Of a DNA stretch of 11,289 bases, positions 1-6,162 are shown in pieces. Both the position numbers and the translations under genes were made by a program. How positions within the stretch are numbered: the stretch's first letter is position 1; the number at the start of each line of letters is the position of its first letter. Source of the DNA: Succinatimonas sp. UBA6849 (GTDB taxonomy: Bacteria; Pseudomonadota; Gammaproteobacteria; Enterobacterales; Succinivibrionaceae); the NCBI GenBank assembly GCA_002449335.1, contig DKDL01000131.1:5427-16715 (forward strand), given 5' to 3'. The notes under the pieces were generated by a model. That model made no database searches. It saw only the letters and a program-made list of their open reading frames with translations, and was not told where the DNA came from.

Positions 1-2068
1 ACAGATAACCGCCGCAGTTTGGAGTTGAGCACAGATGGAGCTTATGAGTTTCGTCAATGATGTAAGTGTCCATTACAGAATGGCACTTGTTACAACGAGG
101 GCGAGAGCGTAAGATATTAGCCTCTTCCTCATCAGTCAAATTCTTAGAGTTTAAAGCACCAATGTCTAAAGCTCTTAAATTTAAGGTCTTATGGCATCTG
201 TCTGCTGTCTTTACACTCTTATCATAATAGCCTAAACAGCTTAAGAACATACCTGTCTTACCAGACTGTACTGCCATATGGTATTTGCCACACTCAGGAC
301 AAGTAAACTCATTAATCTCTAAAGGTTTATTCTCTGGCATACCACCATCAGCTGCAGGCTTTGTGGCCTTTTCTAATTCAACTTCAAAAGATTTGTAGAA
401 GTTGTCTAGGCTGTTTAACCAGTTCTTTTTACCTTCAGCGATTTCATCAAGATTGTTTTCCATTGAAGCTGTAAAGTTCTTATCCATAAGATCTTTAAAG
501 CTAAAACGTAATCTGTCAGTTACAATCTCGCCCATTCTTTCAGCATAGAAACGCCCATGGTTAATAGTTACATAACCACGTTCCTGAATAGTTGAAATAA
601 TTGAAGCATATGTAGATGGTCTGCCGATACCATCTTTTTCTAACTCTTTAACCAAGCTTGCCTCTGAGAAACGAGCAGGTGGCTGTGTAAAGTGCTGAGA
701 TGGTAATAACTCTTCAACCTTAAGTGTTTCACCTTCTTTTAATTCAGGTAACAGTACTTCTTCGTTCTTGTTGAAATTGTAAACACGTTTAAAACCATCA
801 AAGGTTACATGCTTACCTGATACCCTAAAGGTATAACCACCAGCATCAACTGAGACATTAGTGGTCTCATACTCTTGAGGAGTCATCTGAGAAGCTAAAT
901 ATCTTGCTTTGATAAGATCAAATAATCTCTGACCATCTCTATCAATATGAGCAGGAAGAGGATCTAATGGATGTGAAGGACGAATAGCTTCGTGAGCTTC
1001 CTGAGCTGATTCTTTTGACTTATAGTAATTTGGCTTTTCAGGTACGTACTTATCACCAAAGTTTCTCTGGATAATGTCACGAGCTGCAGCGATGGCTTCA
1101 GCAGACAGATTAACACTGTCAGTACGCATATAGGTAATTAAACCCTGCTCATATAAGTGCTGAGCTACAGTCATGGTTCTGCGTACTGAAAAACCTAATT
1201 TCTGATTGGCTACCTGCTGTAAGGTTGAGGTGGTAAATGGAGGCAGAGCTGACTGCTTACCTTTTTTAGTTTCAATCTTAGAGACAACAAATGGAACAGA
1301 CTTTAGATAATCTAAGATTGAATTTGATTCATCCTTATTGTGGATCTCAACTTTCTTGCCATTCTTAGAGGTTAAAGCTAACTTTAAGCTCTCCCCATCA
1401 TGATTTAAGGTAATAGCATCAATATTCCAATATTCTTCAGGAATAAATGCTTTGATCTCACGTTCTCTATCAACAATTAGCTCAACTGCTACAGACTGTA
1501 CACGACCAGCTGAAAGACCACGAGCTACTTTCTTCCATAATAGAGGTGAAACCATAAAGCCAACAACTCTGTCTAAGAATCTGCGTGTCTGCTGAGCGTT
1601 AACTAAATCCATGTTGATACGGCCAGGATTTTCAAAAGCTTTAGCAATTGCAGCTTTGGTAATTTCTGGATATTTAACTCTTAAATACTTGTCATCCTTG
1701 CCACCCAAGACTTCTCTTAAGTGCCATGCAATAGCTTCTCCCTCTCTATCCAGATCGGTTGCCAGATATACTTTGTCAGCATCTTTTGAGAGTTTTTTAA
1801 GTTCAGCTACAACCTTTTGTTTGTCAGGCATGATCGCATAGTTAGCTTTCCAATGATTATTTGGATCAATACCCATGTTCTTGACCAAAGTTTCTTCTTT
1901 AGTAAGCTTGACTTTTTTGCCATCGGCAGTTTCTGCCTTTGAGGATGAACCGTTAGCCAAATCTCTGATATGGCCAACACTAGCGCGAACTACATAATCA
2001 TCGCCTAAGTAGCGATTGATGATAGTTGCCTTAGATGGAGACTCCACGATTACCAGCGATTTGCCCAT
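1..2068 (-). CDS. topA: DNA topoisomerase I (type IA), C-terminus cut by window edge
   Basis: Type IA topoisomerase, which relaxes negatively supercoiled DNA by cutting one strand through a 5'-phosphotyrosine link. The reading frame is open from an ATG at 2068 to the left edge, giving 689 residues; E. coli TopA has about 865, so the remaining zinc-ribbon/C-terminal part is missing. The N-terminus (MGKSLVIVESPSKA) is the Toprim domain, with its acidic motif in ATDLDREGEAIAWH. The active-site tyrosine is Tyr313 in ITYMRTDS. Two zinc-ribbon cysteine sets are visible: one starting at Cys590/Cys593, the other at Cys659/Cys662 and closing with Cys680/Cys685. An AAGGA ribosome site lies at 2076-2080, 7 bases before the ATG. 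It follows sohB by 18 bases with no terminator between, so the two are probably co-transcribed. No frameshift was seen. Confidence 0.97.
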   Translation of the reverse strand, partial: MGKSLVIVESPSKATIINRYLGDDYVVRASVGHIRDLANGSSSKAETADGKKVKLTKEETLVKNMGIDPNNHWKANYAIMPDKQKVVAELKKLSKDADKVYLATDLDREGEAIAWHLREVLGGKDDKYLRVKYPEITKAAIAKAFENPGRINMDLVNAQQTRRFLDRVVGFMVSPLLWKKVARGLSAGRVQSVAVELIVDREREIKAFIPEEYWNIDAITLNHDGESLKLALTSKNGKKVEIHNKDESNSILDYLKSVPFVVSKIETKKGKQSALPPFTTSTLQQVANQKLGFSVRRTMTVAQHLYEQGLITYMRTDSVNLSAEAIAAARDIIQRNFGDKYVPEKPNYYKSKESAQEAHEAIRPSHPLDPLPAHIDRDGQRLFDLIKARYLASQMTPQEYETTNVSVDAGGYTFRVSGKHVTFDGFKRVYNFNKNEEVLLPELKEGETLKVEELLPSQHFTQPPARFSEASLVKELEKDGIGRPSTYASIISTIQERGYVTINHGRFYAERMGEIVTDRLRFSFKDLMDKNFTASMENNLDEIAEGKKNWLNSLDNFYKSFEVELEKATKPAADGGMPENKPLEINEFTCPECGKYHMAVQSGKTGMFLSCLGYYDKSVKTADRCHKTLNLRALDIGALNSKNLTDEEEANILRSRPRCNKCHSVMDTYIIDETHKLHLCSTPNCGGYL

Positions 2069-2086
2069 TGTAAAATCCTTTTTCTC

Positions 2087-3208
2087 TTAAAAACGGCCTG
2101 TATCTTGTTCAATAATAGTAGCCTGGACTTCGTTTTTAATTGCTTTTGTCCAAGTTTTAGCCATAAAAAACTTTTTAATGATATCTACAAATGACTTCTT
2201 TTCTTCATGTTCAATGCTAATCTTTATAACACAAACTTTTGTAAATTCTACTGTTTTTTGTAAATATGCATCAAAAGTGTCAATTTGGTCAACTAAACCA
2301 CGCTCTTTAGCATCAGTTGCTAACCAGAACTCGCCAGTTGCAAACTGCTCAACATCCATATTTGGACGATATTTTGCAACAATAGCTTTAAATCTGTCAT
2401 GGATCATTACAAGTTCCTGACGGAATTTCTCGCGACCTTCCTCAGTATTCTCACCGAACATGGTAAGTGTACGCTTGTATTTACCAGCTGTTACCAGCTC
2501 ATAATCAACATCGTGATTCTTTAACACTTTATTAAAGTTAGGAATTTGAGCTACAACACCGATTGAACCTACATAAGAGAATGGTGCGGCTACAATCTTG
2601 TTAGCAACGCATGACATTAAATAGCCACCTGAAGCTGCTACATTATCGACACAGACTGTAAGATGAATGCCTTTTTCTCTTACTCTTTCTAATTGAGAAG
2701 CAAGTAGACCATAGCCGTTTACAACTCCTCCTGGTGACTCAAGATTTAAAATTAACTCATCTTTATCTGTTGCCACATCAAGAACAACGTTAATCTCTTT
2801 GATAAAGTCATCCTGAGAGCTTGCCTTAGGATCACCATAGAACTCGATTACAAAGACTTTCTCTGGGCAGAACTTACCTTCTTTTTCTGCCTTCTCAATC
2901 TTTTCTTTTAAGGCTTTTTCATTTTTATTAGGTTCTTTTTTCTCGTCTTTTGCTTTTTGCTTTAAGAAAGCTTTCTTTTCTTTTTCAGTCTTTGAGCTAT
3001 CAGCTTCAAAGATAGCATCCTCAAGCTCCTGTTTACGCTCTTTGAACTCTTTTTTAAGATCAGTGAACTTTAACTTATCTTCGTTATCTTTTTTAGCTGA
3101 TTTAAGACCTTTAACTGCCATTAAAAGAGTTATAAGACCAAAAAGAATTAAAGCTACTGTAACTACCAGCTTGCTTGAATATAGTGCTAAAGAATATAGA
3201 AATTCCAT
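2087..3208 (-). CDS. sohB: SohB-type inner-membrane serine protease (peptidase family S49)
   Basis: Membrane-anchored peptidase of the SppA/SohB family, probably cleaving peptides or proteins at the periplasmic face. From the chosen ATG it has 373 residues. An N-terminal membrane helix spans about residues 9-31. A very Lys/Glu-rich linker follows (about 33-112), probably helical and longer than in E. coli SohB (349 residues in all). The S49 core then begins. The nucleophile is Ser193 in NVAASGGYLM and the general base is Lys245 in GKYKRTLT, both in well-conserved blocks, so it should be active. Two adjacent ATGs are possible (3211 and 3208). The second lies 5 bases from AAGGA at 3214-3218 and makes the start (MEFL) align with E. 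coli SohB; the first is only 2 bases away. It is the first gene of a sohB-topA unit. In E. coli a small gene, yciN, lies between the two; it is absent here. Confidence 0.96.
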   Translation of the reverse strand: MEFLYSLALYSSKLVVTVALILFGLITLLMAVKGLKSAKKDNEDKLKFTDLKKEFKERKQELEDAIFEADSSKTEKEKKAFLKQKAKDEKKEPNKNEKALKEKIEKAEKEGKFCPEKVFVIEFYGDPKASSQDDFIKEINVVLDVATDKDELILNLESPGGVVNGYGLLASQLERVREKGIHLTVCVDNVAASGGYLMSCVANKIVAAPFSYVGSIGVVAQIPNFNKVLKNHDVDYELVTAGKYKRTLTMFGENTEEGREKFRQELVMIHDRFKAIVAKYRPNMDVEQFATGEFWLATDAKERGLVDQIDTFDAYLQKTVEFTKVCVIKISIEHEEKKSFVDIIKKFFMAKTWTKAIKNEVQATIIEQDTGRF

Positions 3209-3255
3209 CATTATCCTTATCTAAAAATCTCTTTTGAGTAACTTAAAATGCCTAA

Positions 3256-3284
3256 ACTATAAGTTGACTACTCTTTACTATCAA
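3256..3284 (-). promoter_or_regulatory. sigma70-type promoter for sohB-topA
   Basis: On the minus strand there is a -35 TTGATA (3279-3284) and a -10 TATAGT (3256-3261), separated by exactly 17 bases; each hexamer differs from consensus at one base. The predicted transcript start is near 3249, about 40 bases before the sohB start. The promoter sits 11 bases after the stop of the upstream S1-domain gene, and no terminator is visible between the genes, so read-through from that gene is also possible. Confidence 0.7.
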
Positions 3285-3294
3285 TACTTAACAG

Positions 3295-4179
3295 TTAACC
3301 GTTTTGCTGACTGTTTTTATTTACATAGTCAGTGCCTTCTTTAGTTAACTTAATGCCATCATCAACCATCTCAATCAATCTTAATTTATAGAGATTGCCA
3401 ATAGCTTTTTTAAACTTGCCTTTTGACATATGCAGGTAATCCTCAATATCCTGAGGATCTGACTTATCATTAAAAGCTAAGAAACCATTTGAGGTCTTTA
3501 AAATTCTCAATAAAAGACTTGCAGCATGCTCAATGCCTGAAAGACCAGGTTCCTGCAAAGATACATCTAATTTGCCATCTTCTCTAATCTTAATGATATA
3601 GCCATCTAGTCTCTTACCAATTCTAATTGGTGTCTTTACGTCAGACTTATATAAAAGACCATAAACAGAGTCATTTACCACCATTCTGTAGCCCAATGGT
3701 GTGTGTGATACAGCAACAGCTGTTACTCTCTGACCTACTTTAAACTCTCCTTTATTAGAAGCGTCTCGAATATATGAGTTATAACGCTGTGTACCAAAAA
3801 GTCGTCCTTGTTCATCCATGGTAACCAAAATTAAAACAGACATACCTACTTCAAAAGCAGAACGCTGTTCTGATACAGGAACTACGAGTTCTTTTGGAAT
3901 ACCAAGATCCATGTATACAGTGCCGCAATCAATTGAGGTAACAGTAAGACGACCTACCATTCCCACCTCAAGATATGGATGTCTTGCAGTAGCTAAAACA
4001 CGACCACCATCCTTGTAAAGGAACACTCTTAACTTGTCACCTATTTTTAGATCTTTAGGTAATTGCTTATGAGGAACGAAAATATCACCAAATACACCAG
4101 CATCGACAAAAGCGCCCTGATCTGTAATATCAACGACCTTACGCTCAATCATATGACCTAAACAAAGATTATCTGACAT
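3295..4179 (-). CDS. CvfB-like S1-domain RNA-binding protein
   Basis: This 294-residue protein resembles CvfB/YitL, a family built of three S1-type OB folds and a C-terminal winged helix. Approximate layout: S1-1 residues 4-66 (GAFVDAGVFGDIFVPHKQL is a typical S1 strand-turn pattern), S1-2 72-132, S1-3 147-208, winged helix 218-284 (helix pair around EDYLHMSKGKFKKAIGNLYK). It is probably a cytoplasmic RNA-binding factor acting on RNA stability or translation. CvfB proteins in Firmicutes were named for effects on virulence genes; the role in proteobacteria is not established. The family is sometimes mislabelled as a GntR regulator because of the winged helix. The ATG at 4179 has a modest AGGGAAA ribosome site at about 4188-4193. 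The gene points the same way as sohB but is separated from it by 83 bases holding a promoter. Confidence 0.88.
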   Translation of the reverse strand: MSDNLCLGHMIERKVVDITDQGAFVDAGVFGDIFVPHKQLPKDLKIGDKLRVFLYKDGGRVLATARHPYLEVGMVGRLTVTSIDCGTVYMDLGIPKELVVPVSEQRSAFEVGMSVLILVTMDEQGRLFGTQRYNSYIRDASNKGEFKVGQRVTAVAVSHTPLGYRMVVNDSVYGLLYKSDVKTPIRIGKRLDGYIIKIREDGKLDVSLQEPGLSGIEHAASLLLRILKTSNGFLAFNDKSDPQDIEDYLHMSKGKFKKAIGNLYKLRLIEMVDDGIKLTKEGTDYVNKNSQQNG

Positions 4180-4224
4180 GAAACTTTTCCCTACAAAGAC
4201 TGCTAGTGTGCTACAAGCTTTAGT

Positions 4225-4230
4225 GTTATA
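4225..4230 (-). promoter_or_regulatory. Possible -10 box for the CvfB-like gene
   Basis: TATAAC on the minus strand at 4225-4230 is the best -10-like hexamer upstream of the S1-domain gene, giving a leader of about 40 bases. The only -35-like element, TTGTCA, lies 20 bases upstream, which is longer than ideal. The call is weak. The rest of the 4231-4414 gap is AT-rich and shows no gene. Confidence 0.3.
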
Positions 4231-4414
4231 AGAATGTTAGCTCTAGGCTTTGACAAAACTACTTTAGACAATACTAAATGAATAAAGTTAAGCTCTGTCT
4301 TTAAACTTGTGTCCTTTAGTAAATGGTGTCTTTTAAGTGATAATTCAATAAGAACATTCACAATTATGCCAAATCACAACAAGGACAAAACAAAATATCT
4401 ATATACAATATATG

Positions 4415-4446
4415 AAAAAAGCCACTCTCTTTGCAAGAATGGCTTT
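4415..4446 (-). terminator. Intrinsic terminator of rplY
   Basis: Read on the minus strand, AAAGCCA (4440-4446) pairs with TGGCTTT, with a further TCTT/AAGA pairing inside, and the right arm runs directly into a run of six T (4415-4420). It begins about 30 bases after the rplY stop. The plus strand has no T-run after the hairpin, so it serves the minus strand only. Confidence 0.85.
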
Positions 4447-4475
4447 CATATATCTTACTTAGGTATCAAAAATTA

Positions 4476-4760
4476 TTAGATACGCTGAAAATCGATGTGT
4501 AAGATACGCTCTGAAACTGGGTGACGCTGAATGTCAACAGGCTTAACCTTGATTGACTTGCCTTCTAAATTGATTTCTACTTCTTTGTAGAACTCATCCT
4601 TTAAAGAAGCAGTAATAACTTTCTTCTCATCTAAGGTAATTGATAAAGCGTCTTTGCCTTCACCGATGATGATAGCTGGAGTTTTGAACTCACGACGTAG
4701 GCGGCGGCTCGCACCTCTTCCTAAGTCAGTACGTGAAGTAGCATCTAAAGTAATTGCCAT
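4476..4760 (-). CDS. rplY: 50S ribosomal protein L25
   Basis: L25 binds 5S rRNA in the large ribosomal subunit. The sequence matches the short gammaproteobacterial form: GRGASRRLRR near the N-terminus, PAIIIGEG, then EFYKEVEINLEGKSIKVKPVDIQRHP and the C-terminal LHIDFQRI. From the ATG at 4760 it is 94 residues, the same length as E. coli L25. An ATG two codons upstream (4766) is possible but lies only 3 bases from AGGA (4770-4773), whereas the chosen ATG is 9 bases away. It lacks the extra C-terminal domain of the longer Ctc-type L25. It stands alone with its own promoter and terminator. Confidence 0.97.
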   Translation of the reverse strand: MAITLDATSRTDLGRGASRRLRREFKTPAIIIGEGKDALSITLDEKKVITASLKDEFYKEVEINLEGKSIKVKPVDIQRHPVSERILHIDFQRI

Positions 4761-4792
4761 TTTCATGTTTCCTATAAAATATTAAAAGATAA

Positions 4793-4817
4793 CTGTGTAA
4801 TGCGACCATAAACACAG
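4793..4817 (-). promoter_or_regulatory. Hairpin in the rplY 5' leader
   Basis: In the predicted rplY transcript, CTGTGT (4812-4817) can pair with ACACAG (4793-4798) across a 13-base loop. The stem begins about two bases from the predicted 5' end and ends about 20 bases before the ribosome site. It could protect the 5' end or take part in autogenous control by L25. E. coli rplY is reported to be autoregulated through its leader, but similarity of the two leaders was not tested. Confidence 0.4.
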
Positions 4818-4825
4818 CAAGCGAT

Positions 4826-4853
4826 AGTATACATGAATTTCTATAAAATTCAA
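4826..4853 (-). promoter_or_regulatory. sigma70-type promoter for rplY
   Basis: The minus strand has a -35 TTGAAT (4848-4853), a 16-base spacer and a -10 TATACT (4826-4831) preceded by TG. Transcription would start near 4819, giving a leader of about 60 bases before the L25 start codon. Confidence 0.7.
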
Positions 4854-4859
4854 GGCAAA

Positions 4860-4889
4860 ATTTGGCTCTATCAGATATTTAAGCCAAAT
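4860..4889. repeat. Inverted repeat upstream of the rplY promoter
   Basis: ATTTGGCT (4860-4867) and AGCCAAAT (4882-4889) are perfect 8-base inverted arms around a 14-base loop. It lies just upstream of the rplY -35 box. No T-run follows on either strand, so it is not an obvious terminator. It might be a protein-binding site or chance in AT-rich DNA. Confidence 0.4.
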
Positions 4890-5123
4890 ATTAAACTTTC
4901 TAAATGCAAAATTGCAGTTTTCAATTGAATAAAAGGCTCAACAAACAAAAAATCTCGCTAAAATAGTTGAGTGATGATGTTTCTTTCTATAAGATTTTCT
5001 ACACATAAAGCAGTTTTATCTGTAATTGTGAAACATCACAATGTTATGCAATATAAGTTATTGTATCTTATTTAAGCCTTTTGGTTTCAAGCAAGTTATG
5101 CTTTAACCTCATAACACATGCCT
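4890..5123. other. AT-rich intergenic stretch between rplY and the dCMP deaminase gene
   Basis: No coding frame with a ribosome site is visible here. It holds an 18-base palindrome (5025-5042, listed separately), weak 6-base inverted arms CTCAAC/GTTGAG (4937-4942 and 4966-4971), and GTTATGC twice (5043-5049, 5095-5101), with CATAAC in inverse orientation at 5110-5115. It separates two divergent genes and probably acts as upstream regulatory DNA. Confidence 0.5.
5025..5042. promoter_or_regulatory. 18-base palindrome, candidate operator
   Basis: ATTGTGA-N4-TCACAAT is a perfect 7-base inverted repeat. The half-site TTGTGA resembles those of CRP/FNR-superfamily regulators, but the 4-base centre is that of FNR (TTGAT-N4-ATCAA), not of CRP (TGTGA-N6-TCACA). 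It lies about 80 bases upstream of the candidate -35 box of the dCMP deaminase gene. The regulator is unknown. Confidence 0.4.
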
Positions 5124-5153
5124 TTGACAAAAGTTCATAGATTACAATTAAAT
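5124..5153 (+). promoter_or_regulatory. Candidate promoter for the dCMP deaminase gene
   Basis: A perfect TTGACA at 5124-5129 is followed after 18 bases by TTAAAT (5148-5153), a fair -10. TACAAT at 5143-5148 is a better hexamer but is only 13 bases away. The -35 is convincing; the exact -10 is not. Confidence 0.5.
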
Positions 5154-5176
5154 ATTAAGAACACAAAGAGAATCAT

Positions 5177-5686
5177 ATGACCGATTATATCCGTCCATCA
5201 AAAGATCAATCATTTATGGAAATTGCAGTGGCTGTTTCCATGCGTTCAACCTGTCTGCGTCGTCGCTACGGAGCAGTTATAGTTTCAAAAGACGGAAGAA
5301 TTGTCTCAACTGGATATAACGGAGCTCCAAGACACAGAGCTAACTGTGTTGATTTAAAAGAGTGCTTAAGAGAAAAGTGCAAAATTAAACCTGGTACACA
5401 CTATGAGTTATGTAGAGCAGTTCATGCTGAGGCAAATGCTATTATCAATGGAAATCCATTAGATATTGTTGGCGGTACTTTATATCTGGCCGGCACTGAT
5501 GTTGCAACTAACAGTAGAACCAAACAAATGCGACCTTGCTCTATGTGCCAGAGACTAATTTTAAATGCTCAAATTGCCAAAGTTGTAATGAGAGATGTTG
5601 ATGGAAATCTTGTGTACTCAGATCCTTTAACTTGGGAAGACGATTTACCTGAGAGAATTGCAAAAGAGTTAGGTCACTCCCTGTAA
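5177..5686 (+). CDS. Zinc-dependent dCMP deaminase (ComEB-type)
   Basis: Deaminates dCMP to dUMP, feeding thymidylate synthesis. It is a 169-residue member of the CDA-fold dCMP deaminase family that also includes phage T4 Cd and ComEB. The zinc site is HAE (His83, catalytic Glu85) plus PCSMC (Cys121, Cys124). Further cysteines at 57, 63, 68 and 79 precede the HAE motif, as in family members that may carry a second, structural zinc. RYGAVIVSKDGRIVSTGYNGAP is the typical N-terminal block. The start at 5177 has only a weak AGAGAA site 5 bases upstream, but the N-terminus (MTDYIRPSKDQSFMEIA) fits the family. The gene is alone on the plus strand and is followed by a stem-loop. Enteric bacteria mainly use dCTP deaminase for this step; whether this organism has both is not visible. 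Confidence 0.93.
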   Translation: MTDYIRPSKDQSFMEIAVAVSMRSTCLRRRYGAVIVSKDGRIVSTGYNGAPRHRANCVDLKECLREKCKIKPGTHYELCRAVHAEANAIINGNPLDIVGGTLYLAGTDVATNSRTKQMRPCSMCQRLILNAQIAKVVMRDVDGNLVYSDPLTWEDDLPERIAKELGHSL

Positions 5687-5732
5687 CAAAACAGACCTTT
5701 ACAACCCAAGCTAAAATTCAAGTCATCCTATC

Positions 5733-5768
5733 AGCCATATTAGTAACTTAATATGGCTTTTCAATTTT
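5733..5768 (+). terminator. Intrinsic terminator after the dCMP deaminase gene
   Basis: AGCCATATTA (5733-5742) and TAATATGGCT (5749-5758) form a perfect 10-base stem with a 6-base loop, followed by a T-rich tail broken by CAA. It begins 46 bases after the stop codon. The tail is on the plus strand only. Confidence 0.75.
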
Positions 5769-6060
5769 AAAATCTCCAATATTTTTGCTTTTACCCACAT
5801 TTATGCACAATGCCTCTTTTTTAATGGTATTTTTAAGAGCGGAGGTCAAAACAGTTAAAGTCTCTACAGCAACATCATTACTACCTTGTGCTTTGATCTG
5901 CCACTTACAGCTATTGCTGTATATTTAGGATGTTCTTTCTATGCAGCCTATCATTTCCTTTATAGAAGAGAAGTTTTACGTCTTATTTTTATATATAGGT
6001 TATACAAATAAGTATTGAATTTCAGATCTCACAAAATAACTGAATTATGGCTAGTAAAAA
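5769..6060. other. Intergenic stretch with no clear gene
   Basis: The gap between the dCMP deaminase terminator and the OpgB-like promoter is AT-rich. A GGAGG at 5841-5845 looks like a ribosome site, but no ATG, GTG or TTG follows at usable spacing. The only protein-like reading is the short remnant at 5859-6011, listed separately. No RNA gene, repeat array or insertion-sequence end was recognised. Confidence 0.5.
5859..6011 (+). pseudogene. Possible remnant of a membrane-protein gene
   Basis: A frame open from just after a TAA at 5856-5858 to a TAA at 6009-6011 encodes 50 residues. It holds one likely membrane helix (LPLTAIAVYLGCSFYAAYHF) followed by a basic segment (LYRREVLRLIFIYRLYK), a natural-looking positive-inside pattern. 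There is no ATG; a TTG at 5886 is the only usual start and lacks a ribosome site. The family was not recognised. It may be the eroded 3' end of a lost gene, or chance. Confidence 0.25.
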
Positions 6061-6073
6061 TACAACCATAGCG

Positions 6074-6079
6074 TATAAT
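6074..6079 (+). promoter_or_regulatory. -10 box for the OpgB-like gene
   Basis: A perfect TATAAT lies at 6074-6079; the sequence 17 bases upstream (CTAGTA) is a poor -35, so an activator may be needed. Transcription would start near 6086, about 29 bases before the ATG at 6115 and 73 before the TTG at 6159. Confidence 0.5.
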
Positions 6080-6114
6080 TAACTTGTTTATATATTTTTT
6101 ATCCGGTAAATAAA

Positions 6115-6162
6115 ATGCTAACAAAAAAAAAATACGCTATCTTATATTTAACATCATATTGA
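6115..6162 (+). CDS. Short leader frame overlapping the OpgB-like start (15 residues)
   Basis: The first ATG after the promoter (6115-6117) opens a 15-residue frame, MLTKKKYAILYLTSY, ending at TGA 6160-6162. Upstream there is only a weak GGTAAA-like site. The frame runs through ten A residues (6123-6132). Its stop overlaps the TTG (6159-6161) that opens the large OpgB-like frame. If one extra A were read, the ATG would join the large frame and give MLTKKKIRYLIFNII plus the membrane helix. It may therefore be the true N-terminus of that gene in an out-of-frame state, or a short coupling peptide. Confidence 0.4.
   Translation: MLTKKKYAILYLTSY
6123..6132 (+). repeat. Run of ten A residues at the start of the OpgB-like gene
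   Basis: Ten consecutive A lie eight bases into the frame that starts at ATG 6115. Such runs slip during replication and transcription. A length of 11 (or 8) would fuse the ATG to the large downstream frame; the present length does not. Confidence 0.9.

Noticed and set aside
1611..1841. Plus-strand frame opposite topA
   Set aside because: Antisense shadow of the well-conserved TopA coding sequence, with no ribosome site or family pattern.
3225..3245. Terminator between the CvfB-like gene and sohB
   Set aside because: Only a 3-4 base CTC/GAG pairing lies before the T-run, downstream of the sohB promoter; too weak to call.
5025..5042. Canonical CRP site
   Set aside because: The half-sites resemble TGTGA/TCACA but the centre is 4 bases rather than 6, so it is listed only as an unassigned palindrome.
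5841..5845. Strong GGAGG ribosome site
   Set aside because: No ATG, GTG or TTG follows at usable spacing.
5824..5928. 34-codon plus-strand frame starting at ATG 5824
   Set aside because: No ribosome site before the ATG and no recognisable protein pattern; it overlaps the more membrane-like remnant in another frame.
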